From the NCBI GenBank assembly GCA_002946415.1, contig NJPS01000004.1, forward strand, positions 873,001 through 937,000: a stretch of DNA of 64,000 bases, in the 5' to 3' direction. This DNA is from Rutstroemia sp. NJR-2017a BVV2. Lineage: Eukaryota; Ascomycota; Leotiomycetes; Helotiales; Rutstroemiaceae. Under the pieces are notes generated by a model that did not search any database, was not told where the DNA came from, and was given only the letters and a program-made list of their open reading frames with translations. The stretch's first letter is position 1. The number at the start of each line of letters is the position of its first letter. A program made the translations under genes and the position numbers. This document shows positions 35,003 through 47,746 of this stretch, piece by piece.

Positions 35003-35517
35003 TCACCCAAACGCAGGTGTCATCGAGTAGCTGACGATCAGTTGATCCTTCGAATCTTTAAAGCACTGTCCAACATGAGCCACCGACCAAAAAACCTCTC
35101 TACCCAACCCCCAAAGCGGAAAGAAGTCCTACTCACCCTATGCAAATTCCCCACGACCTCATCCAGCGCCGGCGCAAAACAACTATTAACATACAAAAAC
35201 ACACTCGCCGTCTTCTCCAGCTTTAAAACCCTCCGCAGATACGTAACCACAGTCTCGAATCTTTGCTCTGCGCTGATCCTCGAAACCTGCTGACGCAGCA
35301 GCGGCGCGCTGCCAATAGGCTGGAACCGCACTGTGATTTTGGGATTCGGAAACGAGAAGGCGTTGCTGAGGGCGTCGCTGGAGTCGCGCGGGAGAGCGGT
35401 GAGAAGGAGTGAAGATGTCATGGTGAGTGGGAGAGGAGGCGAGGAGGGAGGCAGGTCGGGGATTCCGGTTGTGGTGGGTTTGCTGGGTGGGGAGGAGCTG
35501 GGTGAGGGGGTGGACAT
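35003..35517 (-). CDS. atg12: ATG12 ubiquitin-like autophagy modifier
   Basis: Two exons (35517-35137, 35065-35003) give 147 codons. A disordered Ser/Pro/Thr-rich N-terminus (about 45 residues) precedes the ubiquitin fold: KITVRFQPIGSAPLLRQQVS, FETVVTYLRRVLK, ASVFLYVNSCFAPALDEVVG. If the intron is read through, the frame ends in an unrelated tail. Splicing at CATAGG/GTGAGT and GGACAG/TGC instead gives CFKDSKDQLIVSYSMTPAFG, the conserved ATG12 ending. The protein ends at Gly with no extra residue, so it needs no proteolytic maturation, as known for ATG12. It is activated by ATG7, transferred by ATG10 and joined to ATG5, forming the E3-like complex for ATG8 lipidation. Confidence 0.94.
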
Positions 35518-35911
35518 TTTGGGATTTGGATGGGTGAGTGGGTGGATCGGTGCTAGGGCGGATGATTGTCGGTTATGGGTGGATTCGGAAGTTGTGAGGT
35601 TGATAATGCAACGCGAGACGTATGTCGTGTTTGTGGTTTGCGATAGCTCCGTGCTGATTTGGTGATGTTACTTTGCGCAAGATAGTAGGTGGTTGCACGA
35701 CAGATGCTACAGTAGGTAGCAATGCACGAGACAAGGCTGATTACTAGTGGTAGCCTTACCGGAGATGTCACTACGTATAGGTCCGTGCGCCAAGTCTATT
35801 TAATGCTCGAGGCTTGATTTAATGATCAGAGAAGAGCTCGAGTTAATAGAGAACCCGTTTTGTGTATCGAATTGCTTCCAATATTATACATGAGTGTTAT
35901 ACATACTATTG
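35518..35911. other. Spacer between ATG12 5' end and ICP55 3' end
   Basis: About 390 bp holding the ATG12 promoter and the 3' flank of the ICP55 gene. Nothing further is recognisable. Confidence 0.5.
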
Positions 35912-37512
35912 CTAGGATGTACCATCCCGCAAAGTCTCAATATCTATAACCTCCTTCACAGCTTCCGTTGTCAACACAAGCGGCGAATCGTCTCGTACAC
36001 ACACGCTGTCCTCGATTCTGATTCCCGTGCCCCTGAAGTGAACGGGCCAGCGTTCGTCCTGCGGTACATAGATACCTGGCTCGATTGTGATGCAATGTCC
36101 TGCTCGAAGGATCTTATTCCGAGGGTACCCCGGACAATCATGGACGTCAAGTCCAATGTAGTGGCCGACATGATGAGGAAATAAGGTTTCAATGGCATTT
36201 CCTGACATGTCGAATCCCAGTTGCTGGAGTTGTTCTTTCAGGCCAATAGATGTAATAGTATGTAGCTTATCCAGCGTTAGGTTTGCGCTCTCCCTACATA
36301 AGGCGATACTGCTTCGTTGGACTCGTAAGATTGCTTCATAAAGGTCTCTTTGAGCGGCAGAGAATTTACCACTGACAGGCCAAGTCCTGGTAATATCTGT
36401 GATATACCCTCCATATTGGCCTCCCGCGTCCACTAAGACCATGTCATCTTTTCTCATTTGATCGTTATTCGAGACATAATGAATGCTGAGAGCATTTTTG
36501 CCAGCGCCAACCACTGGGACATAAGCGCTTGCCTCACAGCCTAGAAGTTTGAACCTGTAATCCAGATATGCATGAAAATCCTTCTCCAAGTTGAATCGTT
36601 GACCCATGGCTTCAGTGAATGCCTTTCCCGACAGTTTGCCAGCCATCCGCATGTTCTTGATTTCTGCCCCGCTCTTTATGACGCGCAATTCATTCATCAG
36701 AGGCCTGAGAGGTCTGACTTTGCTGTCCTTGATCATTTTCTTGATATCAGCTGATATAGGATCAGAACTTGTGGTAATATCGGTATAGACTTCACCAGCC
36801 CCAGCAACTAGTGACCGTAATAGATTGTGTATATTGTTAACATCCCCGGTCTATTTTGGCATCAGCATTGATACTTCAAGGCCTTAGAGACAGAGATTGC
36901 CTCGGATTGCCTCACTTCATCTGCGTTGAAAACATCCAAAGCTGCTTGCTCGCCGGACCTAGCACCATCCCATAATTCTGCATGCGAGTCCTTCGGCCGA
37001 ACAAATAAATGAAAAATGTATTGCTCCGCTGACTCAACTCTCTGTATCACTGCTACAGAATCTGGTTCGTTAAATCCTGTAAGATATAAAAAGTTTGGTT
37101 CTTGGTGAAATTCGTAGAAGACTGCTCCTGAGCGATATTTGAGAGTAGCCGATGGAAGAATCGCAATTCCATTCGGAGGCAAGCTCGCAGCTAATTTTGC
37201 GCGTCGATCAGCATATTCCTGAGCCGTGATATTTCGAGTTACTGCACAGAATGATGTTTAGCAGACCGTTGAAAGATATTGACTTTAATTCGTACTTTCC
37301 CCTGGGCCTAGTAAGTGCGGATGTGTTTCATGGACAGGTTGACCGAATTGAAGATCGGCAGCAGACACGGAAGTATATGTTCTCTTCGCTTGACATAGTG
37401 TACGACGTTTGAAGCCTGTCACAGCAATTTGCGCGGGCAATCGAGGGTTTGACGATGGAGCGGATGTTATCCAGCGCAATTGCTGCAATATCGTCCGTCT
37501 AGACCTCATCAT
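35912..37512 (-). CDS. icp55: ICP55-type mitochondrial intermediate-cleaving aminopeptidase (M24B)
   Basis: Three exons (37512-37296, 37241-36916, 36850-35912) give 493 codons. A strongly basic presequence (MMRSRRTILQQLRW; RRT..QAKRTY) precedes the APP N-domain (GITAQEYADRR-like region, YRSGAVFYEFHQEPNFLYLTGFNEP). The pita-bread catalytic domain follows. Metal ligands are visible: Asp in LVDAGGQYGGYITDITRTWP (two), His in LFPHHVGHYIGLDVHD, Glu in TIEPGIYVP and Glu in GIRIEDSV. ICP55 removes one residue from proteins already cut by the mitochondrial processing peptidase, raising their stability under the N-end rule. The N-terminal presequence and APP arrangement favour ICP55 over the cytosolic Xaa-Pro aminopeptidase. 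MRSRR one codon later is an alternative start. Divergent from DBF4. Confidence 0.9.
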
Positions 37513-38051
37513 AGCAAACCCGTGAAGTGCGCAGAGGAAATGTAGAGATCATGAGATATATTGGAACTACAAAATTCTCATCTCAAGCCTTGGTAGTCGT
37601 GCCTGTGTACAATCAGTCCAGTATCAAAATGTAATCATCATCAGAATAATGAATGGAAGCATAAATGTTGTGCAGGCGTGGCAGGGTGACAAATGCGAAC
37701 GGGCGGTTGCTCTGTGGAAAGATCCGCCTCGCGTTCTTAGCGCACTGTGATGCTTTGTTGATAAACCACAACATCCAAGCCAGGTCATCAACGGAAAAAA
37801 AGGGTACAGAACCACCTTGGACAATTCAGACGCACCACTCCAGCATTATCCCAATCACGTTCTCTGATTGAATAGGTTGCCCTCTTCTGTTACACCTTAG
37901 GTACCCGAGTTCTTGGACCATATACTTTTTAATGTCTTCATAAAAAGGGCTCAGGGAAGAGGTTAGAAACCGTGTCGAAAGTCGCGTGCCAGACCCCACT
38001 CCACTCGTTCCAAAGTTCTCTGGTACCACAGGGGATTGCTAGTATTTTCTT
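37513..38051. promoter_or_regulatory. Divergent promoter ICP55/DBF4
   Basis: About 540 bp between divergent starts. No clear MCB (ACGCGT) box is visible, although DBF4 is usually cell-cycle regulated. Confidence 0.5.
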
Positions 38052-40225
38052 ATGGCAGCAGTATCACTATCTCCTCTGCCGCTCTCTATATCTACAGCTA
38101 TGTCGACTAGGAGAGCGCCTCTCCAGAATAATCCTAATGCCGCGAATTCTCCTTTCCGTCCGGTAGTGTCGACCACTACCAAACAGAAGAGGTCATATGC
38201 CAATATACAACGCGAAGAGTCCTATGGACAACCACCTCCGGCAAAGAAGCAGATGCTGGATAGCCATAGCCAGGTTTTAAGAACGCCTCCACGTCAAACT
38301 ACTGCTCAATTGTCTACGGAAGGGAGGGTCTTAACTCGGAAGTCGACCACCACCCAGCCATCTCATTATGAGGGAAAGAGTGCTACTGTTAGAGAGAGAG
38401 GTTATCAGCATTATATTACCAAGGCCGAGAGAGTACCGGAAGAGAACTTGGAGTCGATACGGCAGTGGCAGAAGCATTATAGGAAGAATTTTCCCAAATT
38501 TGTTTTCTACTTTGAAAGCATACCGGAGGACGTCAGATTGAAATATACTCGGCAGGTTCTGGCTTTAGGTGCAGTAAGTCGCTGATGGATGGGATGCGGT
38601 AGCCACAACAGTAATATTAACGTGTATACAGCGCGAAGAAAAATTCTTCTCTAATGAGGTTACCCATGTTGTCACGACTCGATCGATTCCCGCAGAGGTC
38701 CCACAGAGCTCTAACGCCGCCAACTCCTCGACTACTAACGAACAGAATGGTACTATCAATCCTTCGTTACTGGATAGGTCTTCTGAAACCGCCGACTCAA
38801 GGGATCCCAGGTCGAAGTTTACCTTTGAAGCACCCATACCTCGACGACTTGGGACGTCAGATGCTAATGGGGATGTAAGACGCCAGCAGGTTCGCAGTTC
38901 GGATGTTCTGTATAAGGCGCGCGAATTGGGGATGAAAATATGGGCCCTGGAAAAGTTGCAACGAATGCTGACGACAATGTTCGATACTGAGACCGGATAT
39001 CAAAGCACACATAGCCACAACACGAGGAGCCACTCCATCCAGGGCAGCACGATAAGCAGGGCAGTTCGCGAAACAGATTTATCTCAGCTGTTGAGGCATG
39101 AACGAATTCATGGACCTTCTGATCGCGACCATACTGTTGCTACCAAGGAATTGAATATATTTCGAGGACCCTTCATTTACGTTCACGATATTGATGAGAA
39201 ACAGAAGCCTATCATGGTACGGGAATATGCAAAAGTTGCTCACAAAGAAGACGGAGACTGGCCTCAATTCCGGAGTGTTGCAAATGGCAAGTGCCCATTC
39301 GTCGAAGAAGTCGAGTATAGCCGGAGAGAAACGGAAAAGGAGAAGGAAATAATCCGCCTCCAGAAACAGAAAGAAAAGGAACGAGCTGTCGCACCAAGAA
39401 CACGAGCTGCCGCTGCGACAGAGGCAGCTAAAATGCAACCCCCAAAGACAGTTAGCAGTAAACGAGCATTGGCTCAAATGGATGACGGGGCTAATAGAAG
39501 TGCTACTACTACGACAAAACAAGTGAATCCTACCGAGCCTGCTAGAGATAGCCACGACGTGGATGCTGAATCGTCATCTCGAGGTCAGATCGCTTTTGTC
39601 AGCCGTGCTGGCGTTGGTCGATTATTTGGCGGTGAGCCTGTAGCATCAGGTGTTCAACCATCGAATATTACCTCAGCTATCCGCTCTCAAATGATTTCAT
39701 CCACCGCAGCTCAACCCGGATTGAAAGCCGGTACAAGTAAAGAAGTCCACGGTCTTCAGAGAAAGGTCCTAGAGAAAACAAGCGGTGGGCCAGGATCACA
39801 CGGATTAAGTTCTCACCGCATGACAGATATCACCGCGACTGTGAAAGAAGAAACGGCATCACGACCAGCCAAAAGGGAAGCTCAGAAAAAGCTCGGCGTA
39901 ATCGAGGAAGATTATGAGACTGGTGAAAAGGAAGCAGCTGCAAAGAAGGTTGAAGCAGCCCGTAAGGCAAAGGCTATTCAACAGCGCAAGCTCGAGAAAC
40001 GTGATCCTAAACCTGGTTATTGTGAGAATTGCGCCGACAAGTTTGAGGACTTTGATGAGGTATGTTTAGCAGCCACTGTTCAGCACAAGAGAACACATTC
40101 TAACGCTCATATAGCATGTCCTTTCCCGCAAACATCGCAGGTTTGCCGAGAAGATCGACAATTGGAGAGAACTTGATGCCCTACTTAGTCAACTTGTTCG
40201 TCCTCTGCGAGAACTATCCGATTAA
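38052..40225 (+). CDS. dbf4: DBF4, regulatory subunit of the Cdc7 kinase
   Basis: Three exons (38052-38573, 38632-40059, 40115-40225) give 686 codons. The N-terminal third holds the BRCT-like motif N: PKFVFYFESIPEDVRLKYTRQ then EEKFFSNEVTHVVTTRSIP. Next comes the conserved VLYKARELGMKIWALEKLQRML. Motif M is visible as IFRGPFIYVHDIDEKQKPIMVREY with CPFVEE. The C-terminus is the motif C zinc finger: GYCENCADKFEDFDE, completed after splicing by HVLSRKHRRFAEK (Cys2His2). DBF4 activates Cdc7 to phosphorylate MCM helicase at origins. Two starts are possible: 38052 or MSTRRAPLQN 16 codons later. The middle region is disordered, with Lys/Glu-rich coil-like segments (RRETEKEKEIIRLQKQKEKE). Confidence 0.92.
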
Positions 40226-41696
40226 AAATCAAACTCCATCTCAATCTTTGTCACTTCTTTTCAATCTTGCAAATTTCCTTTCAAAGTTCAAATGCGTTCC
40301 TCGGATATGAAACCATAATAATATACCAGAGACGATATGCCATTCAAACAAGAACCTAACAAGATGGTTGCCTTTGTTCCGGCACATGGATTTGTCTCTT
40401 CCTCGTCCCCCAAAGAAATTTCACTATTTCCTTCTACTTCTTCTTCGTATTCGATACCACCAAATACCCCCACTGTTCAGCCGATATAACCTTTGTTCCC
40501 GCTCATGACAGTGTGAGGAAATCGGAGGTTGGAGTGGTGTGTCATTGCTTTCGCTTTTGCCTTCCCGTCTACGGACGGAAGAGGAGGGGTCGGTCATTCA
40601 TAACTTGGCATTGGCATTCGCATTGGCATTTTCATGCATGGGCGTCCATTTTCTTTGCGGTTTCCTTTTTTGATCTCTAGGTTGTGTATGTGCGTGGCAT
40701 GTTTGTGTCTGTCGATTCACTCTACACGATCACTATCAGTGTAGGGTAAGAGTTATTTCTCTTTTTTTTTTTCATCTTTGGAGTACGGGTGGCAGGGCGT
40801 AGGGCGGGGTAATCGATGGCGGTTTGTGCGCTTGATGGGTGTTTGGTTTTTTATGCGTTTTGGTTGGGGAGAGCAAGCGGTGCGTGCATGCATGCATGCG
40901 GTGAGGATGGGTGGATAGTTGGTTTATCGGTTGAGAATGAGGATTTGAAAATGGAAAAGGAAGGGAAGAAGGAAGGGAAAAAGAAAAGATGTACTGCGTG
41001 GTATTGCTAGCTAGTTGGTTGGCTGATCTTTCGTTGTAGATATAGAATGTGTGTGTGTCGATGTGGATGGATGCATGGACGGACGGATGGGGCTGGCTGA
41101 CTGTGTATAAGGCTGATTGATGGTAAATGATGAGGTGATGAAGGAAGGGAACTGGGAATTGGTATAGGAAGATATGAATCAAGGAATTACTCAATATACT
41201 ATGGTGCCGGATGACGTGACATGGGTAGATATAACCTAAACAGTGCAAAGCTTTGTATGAACGAAGCAGATTAAGTATGCTCACTAAGTCCTAGAAAGCC
41301 CATCTAGAGATCCCAAAGATGCTGTTGGGCTATATTGGACTATCTCTTGCAGCCCGGTATCTCGGCCGCTTGAAGAGTTGATGGATGAGCGCGACGATGA
41401 AAGGAGGAGAACTCGAGTCCTTCCTCACACATAATGGCAACGAACTTCTATTTGTTCTACCTAACCCTGACGTAACCCGAGATCCCCCACATATCCATGC
41501 ATCATAGCTCTTCATAAGGGAGATGAAAGCTCCTTGGTCTGTCCTATCTGCGTATAGTTCGCTTCCGCTACATGAATATGAGCACTGCATGCATCCATTT
41601 ATTCATGTCATATGTAGTTCATCATAGCTTTACCCCTTTTATTTACCCCACCCTCCCCTTCCCAGACACAGTCAATTCAATTCTATTGTCGTTTAC
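40226..41696. other. Convergent spacer DBF4/SUP35
   Basis: About 1.47 kb between two stop codons. Short simple repeats are present, for example ttggcattggcattcgcattggcatt around 40606-40632 and a T-run at 40762. The 170-codon minus-strand frame (41284-40772) is low-complexity His/Ser/Pro and unrecognised. Confidence 0.5.
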
Positions 41697-44084
41697 TTAA
41701 GCTGCTGGAGCAGGGGTCTCAGAAGTGATCAACTTGGTGATCTTTCCAATAGCAATGGTTTGTCCCTAGACTAGATGTTAGTATTATACCACAAGCAATA
41801 TGAACGTCTAGCCAATCTTACCTGATCTCTGAGCGTAAAACGACCCAGTTGAGGATAGTCTTCGAATTTCTCCACACATACCGATCCCGCACCACCGATG
41901 ACTTCCATACGCGCGATGATGCTATCACCCCTCTTAGCATGCGTAGGTGGTACTTTACTCTTTCTGCCTGTTCCCTTCTGCAACTTGTGGAGTAGAACAG
42001 CGAAAGTGACTTCTTCGATGGCGGAGTGGACGTGCATGACACAGTTGAACCCAGCCGACAGAATACTCTTCAGTTCCAAGACACGAATTTGTGCCTCGAA
42101 AGCTGTGACGCAGTGCACGAGACGTTTGGGCGAGCAGAGCACGAAGCCAGGAAGAATATCTTCTTCTTCGATACCACGGAGTCGAAGTCGGACTTGATCA
42201 CCGCACTGCGCGGCATTTACTTCTTCTTCTGTTTCGCCGTATGTTACGACTACTTCGACCTTTTCTTTATTGGGCATCATGACCAAGCTCATGCCCTTCT
42301 TGACAACGCCGGATTCGATCTTGCCCTCGACGATCGTACCCATATCTCTGTATTTTCCGTTGACGGGCATCATGAATGGCGCATTAACTTTACGCTCGAG
42401 TTGGGTCATGTTGTCGAGGTACTCGAGGAGAGATGGGCCATTGTACCATGGAGCGATACCTTCTGGAATGCGGTCCTTGATACCCATGGTTTGTTGAGCA
42501 GCGATTGGCATGAAGAATACATCGGTCTTCAGATTGTAGCCAGTTCCCTTCAAGAATTGAGCTAGTTTGGTTGTGCACTCCTTGTATCGAGCTTCTGACC
42601 ATTCCACCGTTGGATCATCCATCTTGTTGATAACCACGACTAGTTTGTTCACACCTTGGGTCTTGGCTAACATAGCGTGCTCTCGAGTCTGTCCACCCTT
42701 TTCGAATCCAGTCTCGTATTCTCCCTTTCGGGCACTGATGACCAGAATTCCTACATCGGCTTGCGAGGCACCACCAATCATACTAGGAACATAGGTCTTG
42801 TGGCCAGGGGCATCTAAAATACTGTATCTTCGTTTTTCCGTCTCGAAGAATCCTCGTCCAACTTCGACAGTCTTTCCCTTAGAACGTTCTTCTTTTGTCA
42901 AGTCGAGTGCCCACGACAAATACCATGTCTCACGGCCCATTTCCTTGGCTTCTTTCTTGTTCTTCTCCATTGTTCTTTCGTCGACCATTCCGGTTGCATA
43001 CAAAATAGAACCACCGAGTGTTGATTTACCAGCATCAACATGCCCAATGAAGATAATGTTCACGTGCTCTTTTCCGTAAATTTCCTTCAGGGTGTCCTCA
43101 TCAACATCTGCAGCTTGTTCCTGTTCGACAATATCAGCAGCGCGAGCAGCTGCCTTTGCAGCACCGGTAGTCCTAGTTGGACTGGATCGGCCTGAAGATG
43201 GAGTAGGTGAGGTTTTCCCACTGGCTGAAGCGGGGGTCTTTTCTGTTTTTTCGATAGCTTTGGATGCGGTAACCTTGGCTCCGGCTTCCGCAGGTGTTGA
43301 TGCTGACACTGATGCAGCTGCAGATGCTGGAGTGGCCTCCTTCTTTGCCTCTTCCTTTTTCGCCGGAGTGGAAGTGGTACCGATAGACAGGACCTTGGTA
43401 GCCTTTGGTTTCGCTGCATCCCCTCCAATGCTCAAGACTTTTGGTGCGTCTCCTCCAATACTCAGAACTTTTGGCGCACCATCCTTCACGGCCACAGGTT
43501 TATTGAGATCTGCTGCGCCAGATGAGCCATCTGCTGGTCTCTTCGCAATAACAGGTGTCTGTCGAGGTTGTTGTGATGGTGCAGCAGCTGCTTGTGGTTG
43601 CTGAGCATAGCCGGGGTATTGCTGCGCTGTTGAGGTAGAAAGTATGGTGGTTAGCGGGGCATATCATGTAGAGTCCAACCAGAATCGCGAGCAGACGTGA
43701 AAAGTGCAGAAGCTAGATGCCTATGTGTTTAAGAAATCGAAGAAAATAGTAAATACCATATCCTGCGTTGTAGCCTCCCTGCTGATATCCTGAATTGTAG
43801 CCTCCCTGCTGATATTGATTGTAACCTTGCTGGCCATATTGGGGATATCCGCCATAGCCTTGGTTTTGGTATTGGTTGAAGCCCTGACCATACTGATCAT
43901 ATCCTCCGTATTGTTGATATTGCTGACCAGGCTGGAAAGATTGCGCTCCTGGCTGAAATGAATTTGCGCCGGGTTGAAATGTACGAGCTTGTGGGTTGTT
44001 CAAGTTCATTTGTTGAGTTTGTCTTGCCAGGTTATTGTCCTCCTGGGCAGCAGGGTCGTCCTCCCACGAGTTTAAGTCGGACAT
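41697..44084 (-). CDS. sup35: SUP35/eRF3 translation termination GTPase with prion-like N-domain
   Basis: Three exons (44084-43757, 43626-41822, 41765-41697) give 733 codons. Residues about 15-125 are rich in Gln, Asn, Tyr and Gly with repeats of QQGGYN and related forms, comparable to the yeast prion domain. A charged middle region contains three copies of KVLSIG, then Ala/Ser/Thr/Lys-rich sequence. The GTPase core shows G1 GHVDAGKST, G3 DAPGH, G4 NKMD and the C-terminal domains end GQTIAIGKITKLITSE. eRF3 binds eRF1 and GTP to drive peptide release at stop codons. Without splicing of the last intron the C-terminal 22 residues are lost. Divergent from the YRB30-like gene. Confidence 0.96.
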
Positions 44085-44769
44085 GTTTGATGATTCTAAG
44101 AGATGCGGCCAGGTATAGTGGTGTTCGTCGGATTGACTGAGGTCGAAGATGCAGAATGGGAGGCCAAAAAGTCGAAAGGTTAAGGATTAATTATTGTCAA
44201 TGGAGAGAAGTGGCAGTAGGTGGGGCTATAGTTTCCAAGGCTTAAAGCGGAACGAGGGGCTTACTTTCGAAGGGCTTTGAGGCTTTAATGGGAGAGAATT
44301 GTGGCGGGGAGAGCTTGAAGGATTGGGCATCGAATGACTCAGTCTTCAAAGTCGGTGACTCGACTTATTTATCTACGAGCTTTAATACGTAGCGATACCA
44401 GGGCACCAGGGATATCAGATTCAGATGCAACACTGTCGGTCCTTTCAAATTTTTTCGCTTTCTTTACTGTGGTTTTGCCGTAGGACGAGGAGCAGTCCCC
44501 GCTAATGACGTCTTGACCAATCAACTCAATGTTTATACGCTTCCATACGAAACCATTGCTTCATTTGCTTCATTTGCTTCATGTAAACCTCACAGTCTTA
44601 ATAAATTTCAACAACAAAACGCCCTTCAAATCTCGTTCACGTCGTACATAGCATCGTGTAAGATTCATTGACCATGCTCGAGTTGAAGAAGTTCAACATT
44701 TCACTCTGGTTATGATACGTTTTGTGCACTCATTCTCCTGACCTCTGCAAACATCTCCAAACATTCACC
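44085..44769. promoter_or_regulatory. Divergent promoter SUP35/YRB30-like
   Basis: About 685 bp between start codons. It includes a 9-bp triple repeat, gcttcattt, at 44558-44584 (last copy gcttcatgt). Confidence 0.6.
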
Positions 44770-47278
44770 ATGGACTTTCTCTTAGGCAAGGTATGTTACA
44801 CCAAAACGGTTTGCCTCACTGGAGTTCACTTGCTAATCATCCTCAACTCCTCAGGTCACTCAACATGCTATGAACTATGCTATTAGGTCAGATCCTTGAT
44901 TTGATGATCAAGAACTCCAGCTAACAATGAATCAGGTCTGGTATTGGAATAACTGCTTCTTTCGCGATCAGACAGACGTCAAGGCTCTTGAAAGTGCGAG
45001 GCCCTGTTTTCCTTCTCTCAAAATTCTGACTTACATGCTGCCAGACTGTGGATGATAATGGCGACTATCGAGAACTCCATGACCTTCAGCGGCGTCTTGA
45101 CAGTAAGATTAAGGTAGGATTATTGCCTTGAAATACTTCTAGTTTTGAGTGAAGGACAGTATGCTTACTCTGAATTCATAGATTATTTCGCCCGCCATAG
45201 ATATGGTCGAGCTCATGTGAGTTCTAGTCAGCGCTGATCAAGTTCTCCTGCTAATAAATATCAGCTCAGCAAGAGGCAATACAACGCTCGAATCAGCAGT
45301 AACTCTTACGAAAGCTCTTCGATGGGATATTCAATCTCTCGGGATGCGCCTTGCAAAGGCTGCAAGTGCTGAAGAGCTCTCACGTCGAAACAAGAACCGA
45401 GCAAAAACCAGGGCCGCACACGAAGCGGAAATAAGAGCGATAGTTAGGGATATCAAAAATCTTCTGACTAGGATTGAGGATGCAGTACCACTCATCAACC
45501 TGGCCATCACCACTTCTGGGGCAAGCCTATCAACGACTCTTCCACCTACTGTGTCACCATCGAGACTATTGCAAGCAAGTACCTTTCTCACTGCTGGTGA
45601 CACCCAATACTCCATGAATCCCAATGTACCTGCACAAATTGGACCAGCATTCACTCTTTCTCTTTACATGTTATTCGCTGGACATGCTTACCGAGCCCAC
45701 GAAGAAGAAGATGGCCCCAGAGAAACAACCTGGAAAGAGGTAATACATAAAGCAAGGGTCCGACTTTTAAGGGTGCCTCTACGTTCCACATATGGTTCGG
45801 AACAAGCAAAGCATACCAAGGAAACTAGGGATTATTTCACAGGCAAAGATTCATCTTTGATCACTGGCGAAGGCAAGATGACTGAATATGCGTATCATCT
45901 TGAAATTATAGAAGATTTTGATGACGATCGAGTTCATTCTCACGAGGACGGTGAACCGCAGCCGGCACCTTACGGAGGTGTGCAGCTAGCGGGTATTCGG
46001 GAAGCATTACCTATACATCAAGTGTCTAAAATATTCTATGCGGACACCGGTAAGATATTGAATATTGGTAATCAGGATGAAACAAACAGCCCAGTGCTGC
46101 TGTTAAAGAGAGATATCAATGCTCTTCCCCCAAGAAGAATGATGGAGGGGCAAGAAAGGCAAGAGGAGTGGTATGAGGATCTCGAAGATATCCCCCCCGG
46201 AAACACACCGCCATCTGAACAGGAAGACCGGGACGACGACGACGACGACGAAAACGATATCGATAGACAGCTTCGGAAAGAAAGCATGGCAACGTCATCT
46301 CCATCGCCAGCGAGGTCACCGGAGCTACCACAAGAGGTAGACACAGCATGGCGACTCCCACATGACCTTGACCCGGAGTGGCTTGCCTTTGAGGTGTACA
46401 ACGAGGCAGAAGACTCCGAGTCGGAAGATGAATTTGAACCAGAGCGCATAGAGGATTCGCCTTCCGCATCAGGTCGGCCCAGCTCTTCTGGGAGGCAAGC
46501 TACTACGAATGATCTCACAGCGGACCTATCTAAGCTCAAACTCTCGTCGACACCGGCCACCCCAATATCTCCGGCGCTCCCAAATGACTTTCAAAATTCT
46601 CCCATTCCTCTTTCCTTTAATTCTGCTAAGCCCCCAATGAACAATGCATCTCCCTTCGGTCCAATTCGTAGTTCTCTGTCCCTCCTCGAGATGCTCATTC
46701 GTCTTACTGCTCTTCAACAATTCCAACAAGCATCGCACTTATCTATCCCTGATGAACTGCTTACCTTCTTCCTGGAAGAGTCATCTACCACTGGTGCAGG
46801 TGGTGATGCTACAGAGCGAAAACGCACTCGTCTACAGGCGAGACGCAAAGTCGGTTTCGATCCTTACGATGAAAGTCCAGTGAAACGGCATGGGGAAGAA
46901 TATCAATATGGAGGTGGCGCAGACGATAGATATTCGAGAGAAGGAACACCTTATGAGGAACTACCTGGCAACCCGCGATGGGCCCGCGAAAGAAGTTCTA
47001 CGCCACAACGCGATACTGTTCGCATGAGTCGCGAAATACCTGATTCTCCAGTATCACCTTACAGACCAGTGTCTCGGTCGCAGCAAAGATTCCAGCTAAG
47101 ACAGGCAAGAGGTCCGTTAGAAAGAGTGCATGTAGATAGGAAAAGACAGAATGAGGTTAGGGCAAGCCCATTGGGAAGAGCAATAGGTGAAGACATTGAA
47201 AGTAGTTTGGGCACAAGTTCGGTGCTTGGAAGTCCGACTTTGGTTGTTGGGGAGGACTTGAAAGGCGAGGCAGAGTAA
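44770..47278 (+). CDS. YRB30-type Ran-GTP binding protein
   Basis: Six exons (44770-44790, 44855-44886, 44936-44993, 45045-45113, 45182-45216, 45265-47278) give 742 codons. The N-terminus MDFLLGKVTQHAMNYAIRSG is the typical start of the fungal Ran-binding family (PF05508). Conserved blocks follow in the first 250 residues: DYRELHDLQRRLDSKIKIIS, ALRWDIQSLGMRLAKA, and TLSLYMLFAGHAYRAH. The rest is acidic and disordered, with an Asp run (residues near 340, a gac trinucleotide repeat) and Ser/Pro-rich segments. Yeast Yrb30 binds Ran-GTP and interferes with RanGAP action, so a role in nucleocytoplasmic transport is inferred. Five short 5' exons (21-69 nt) are consistent in frame. Family identification is good; function in this organism is inference. 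Confidence 0.85.
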
Positions 47279-47746
47279 ATGGCATGGAATTGATGTATGC
47301 AGATACTAGATTGATACCCTAATACAGCGATGATAAGTCACTTTTCTGGGCTTCCGAGTAAATATAGCAAAGGGGGTCTGAGCGTAAGGAGGGCTTAGGA
47401 GTCTGACATATGTGAGATCCTTGCTTTTACAGTGTACCTGAAATCGATGAACTTGTTATATATGACGAGATGGAGTAGGCACAGCGCTCTTTCGTTTAAA
47501 ATGGTATGAGCCTCTGTAGATATCTGTTTAGAGTTTGAGCTCAAAGATGAGCTGTTTAATTCGCTCAGGAGGTTTCGCCTTAATTATACAGAATTCTTCA
47601 AAATGACGTTCACCTAATTAACACCCGCGCATAAATAATCGTGAGGCTGCGCCCTTGCACCTCGTCTATGTTTCACTCATCACGTACAGTATTATTAAAG
47701 ATGGCTCCATTCTTGATGCATTTCCTCTTGATCTCCAAGATGCAAG
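47279..47746. other. Spacer upstream of the Zn2Cys6 regulator
   Basis: About 470 bp holding the 3' flank of the Ran-binding gene and the promoter of the regulator. A different-frame ATG at 47701 precedes the true start and could begin a short uORF. Confidence 0.5.

Noticed and set aside
46196..46250. Asp-coding trinucleotide repeat as an independent repeat element
   Set aside because: It lies inside the YRB30-like coding exon and simply encodes an acidic run.
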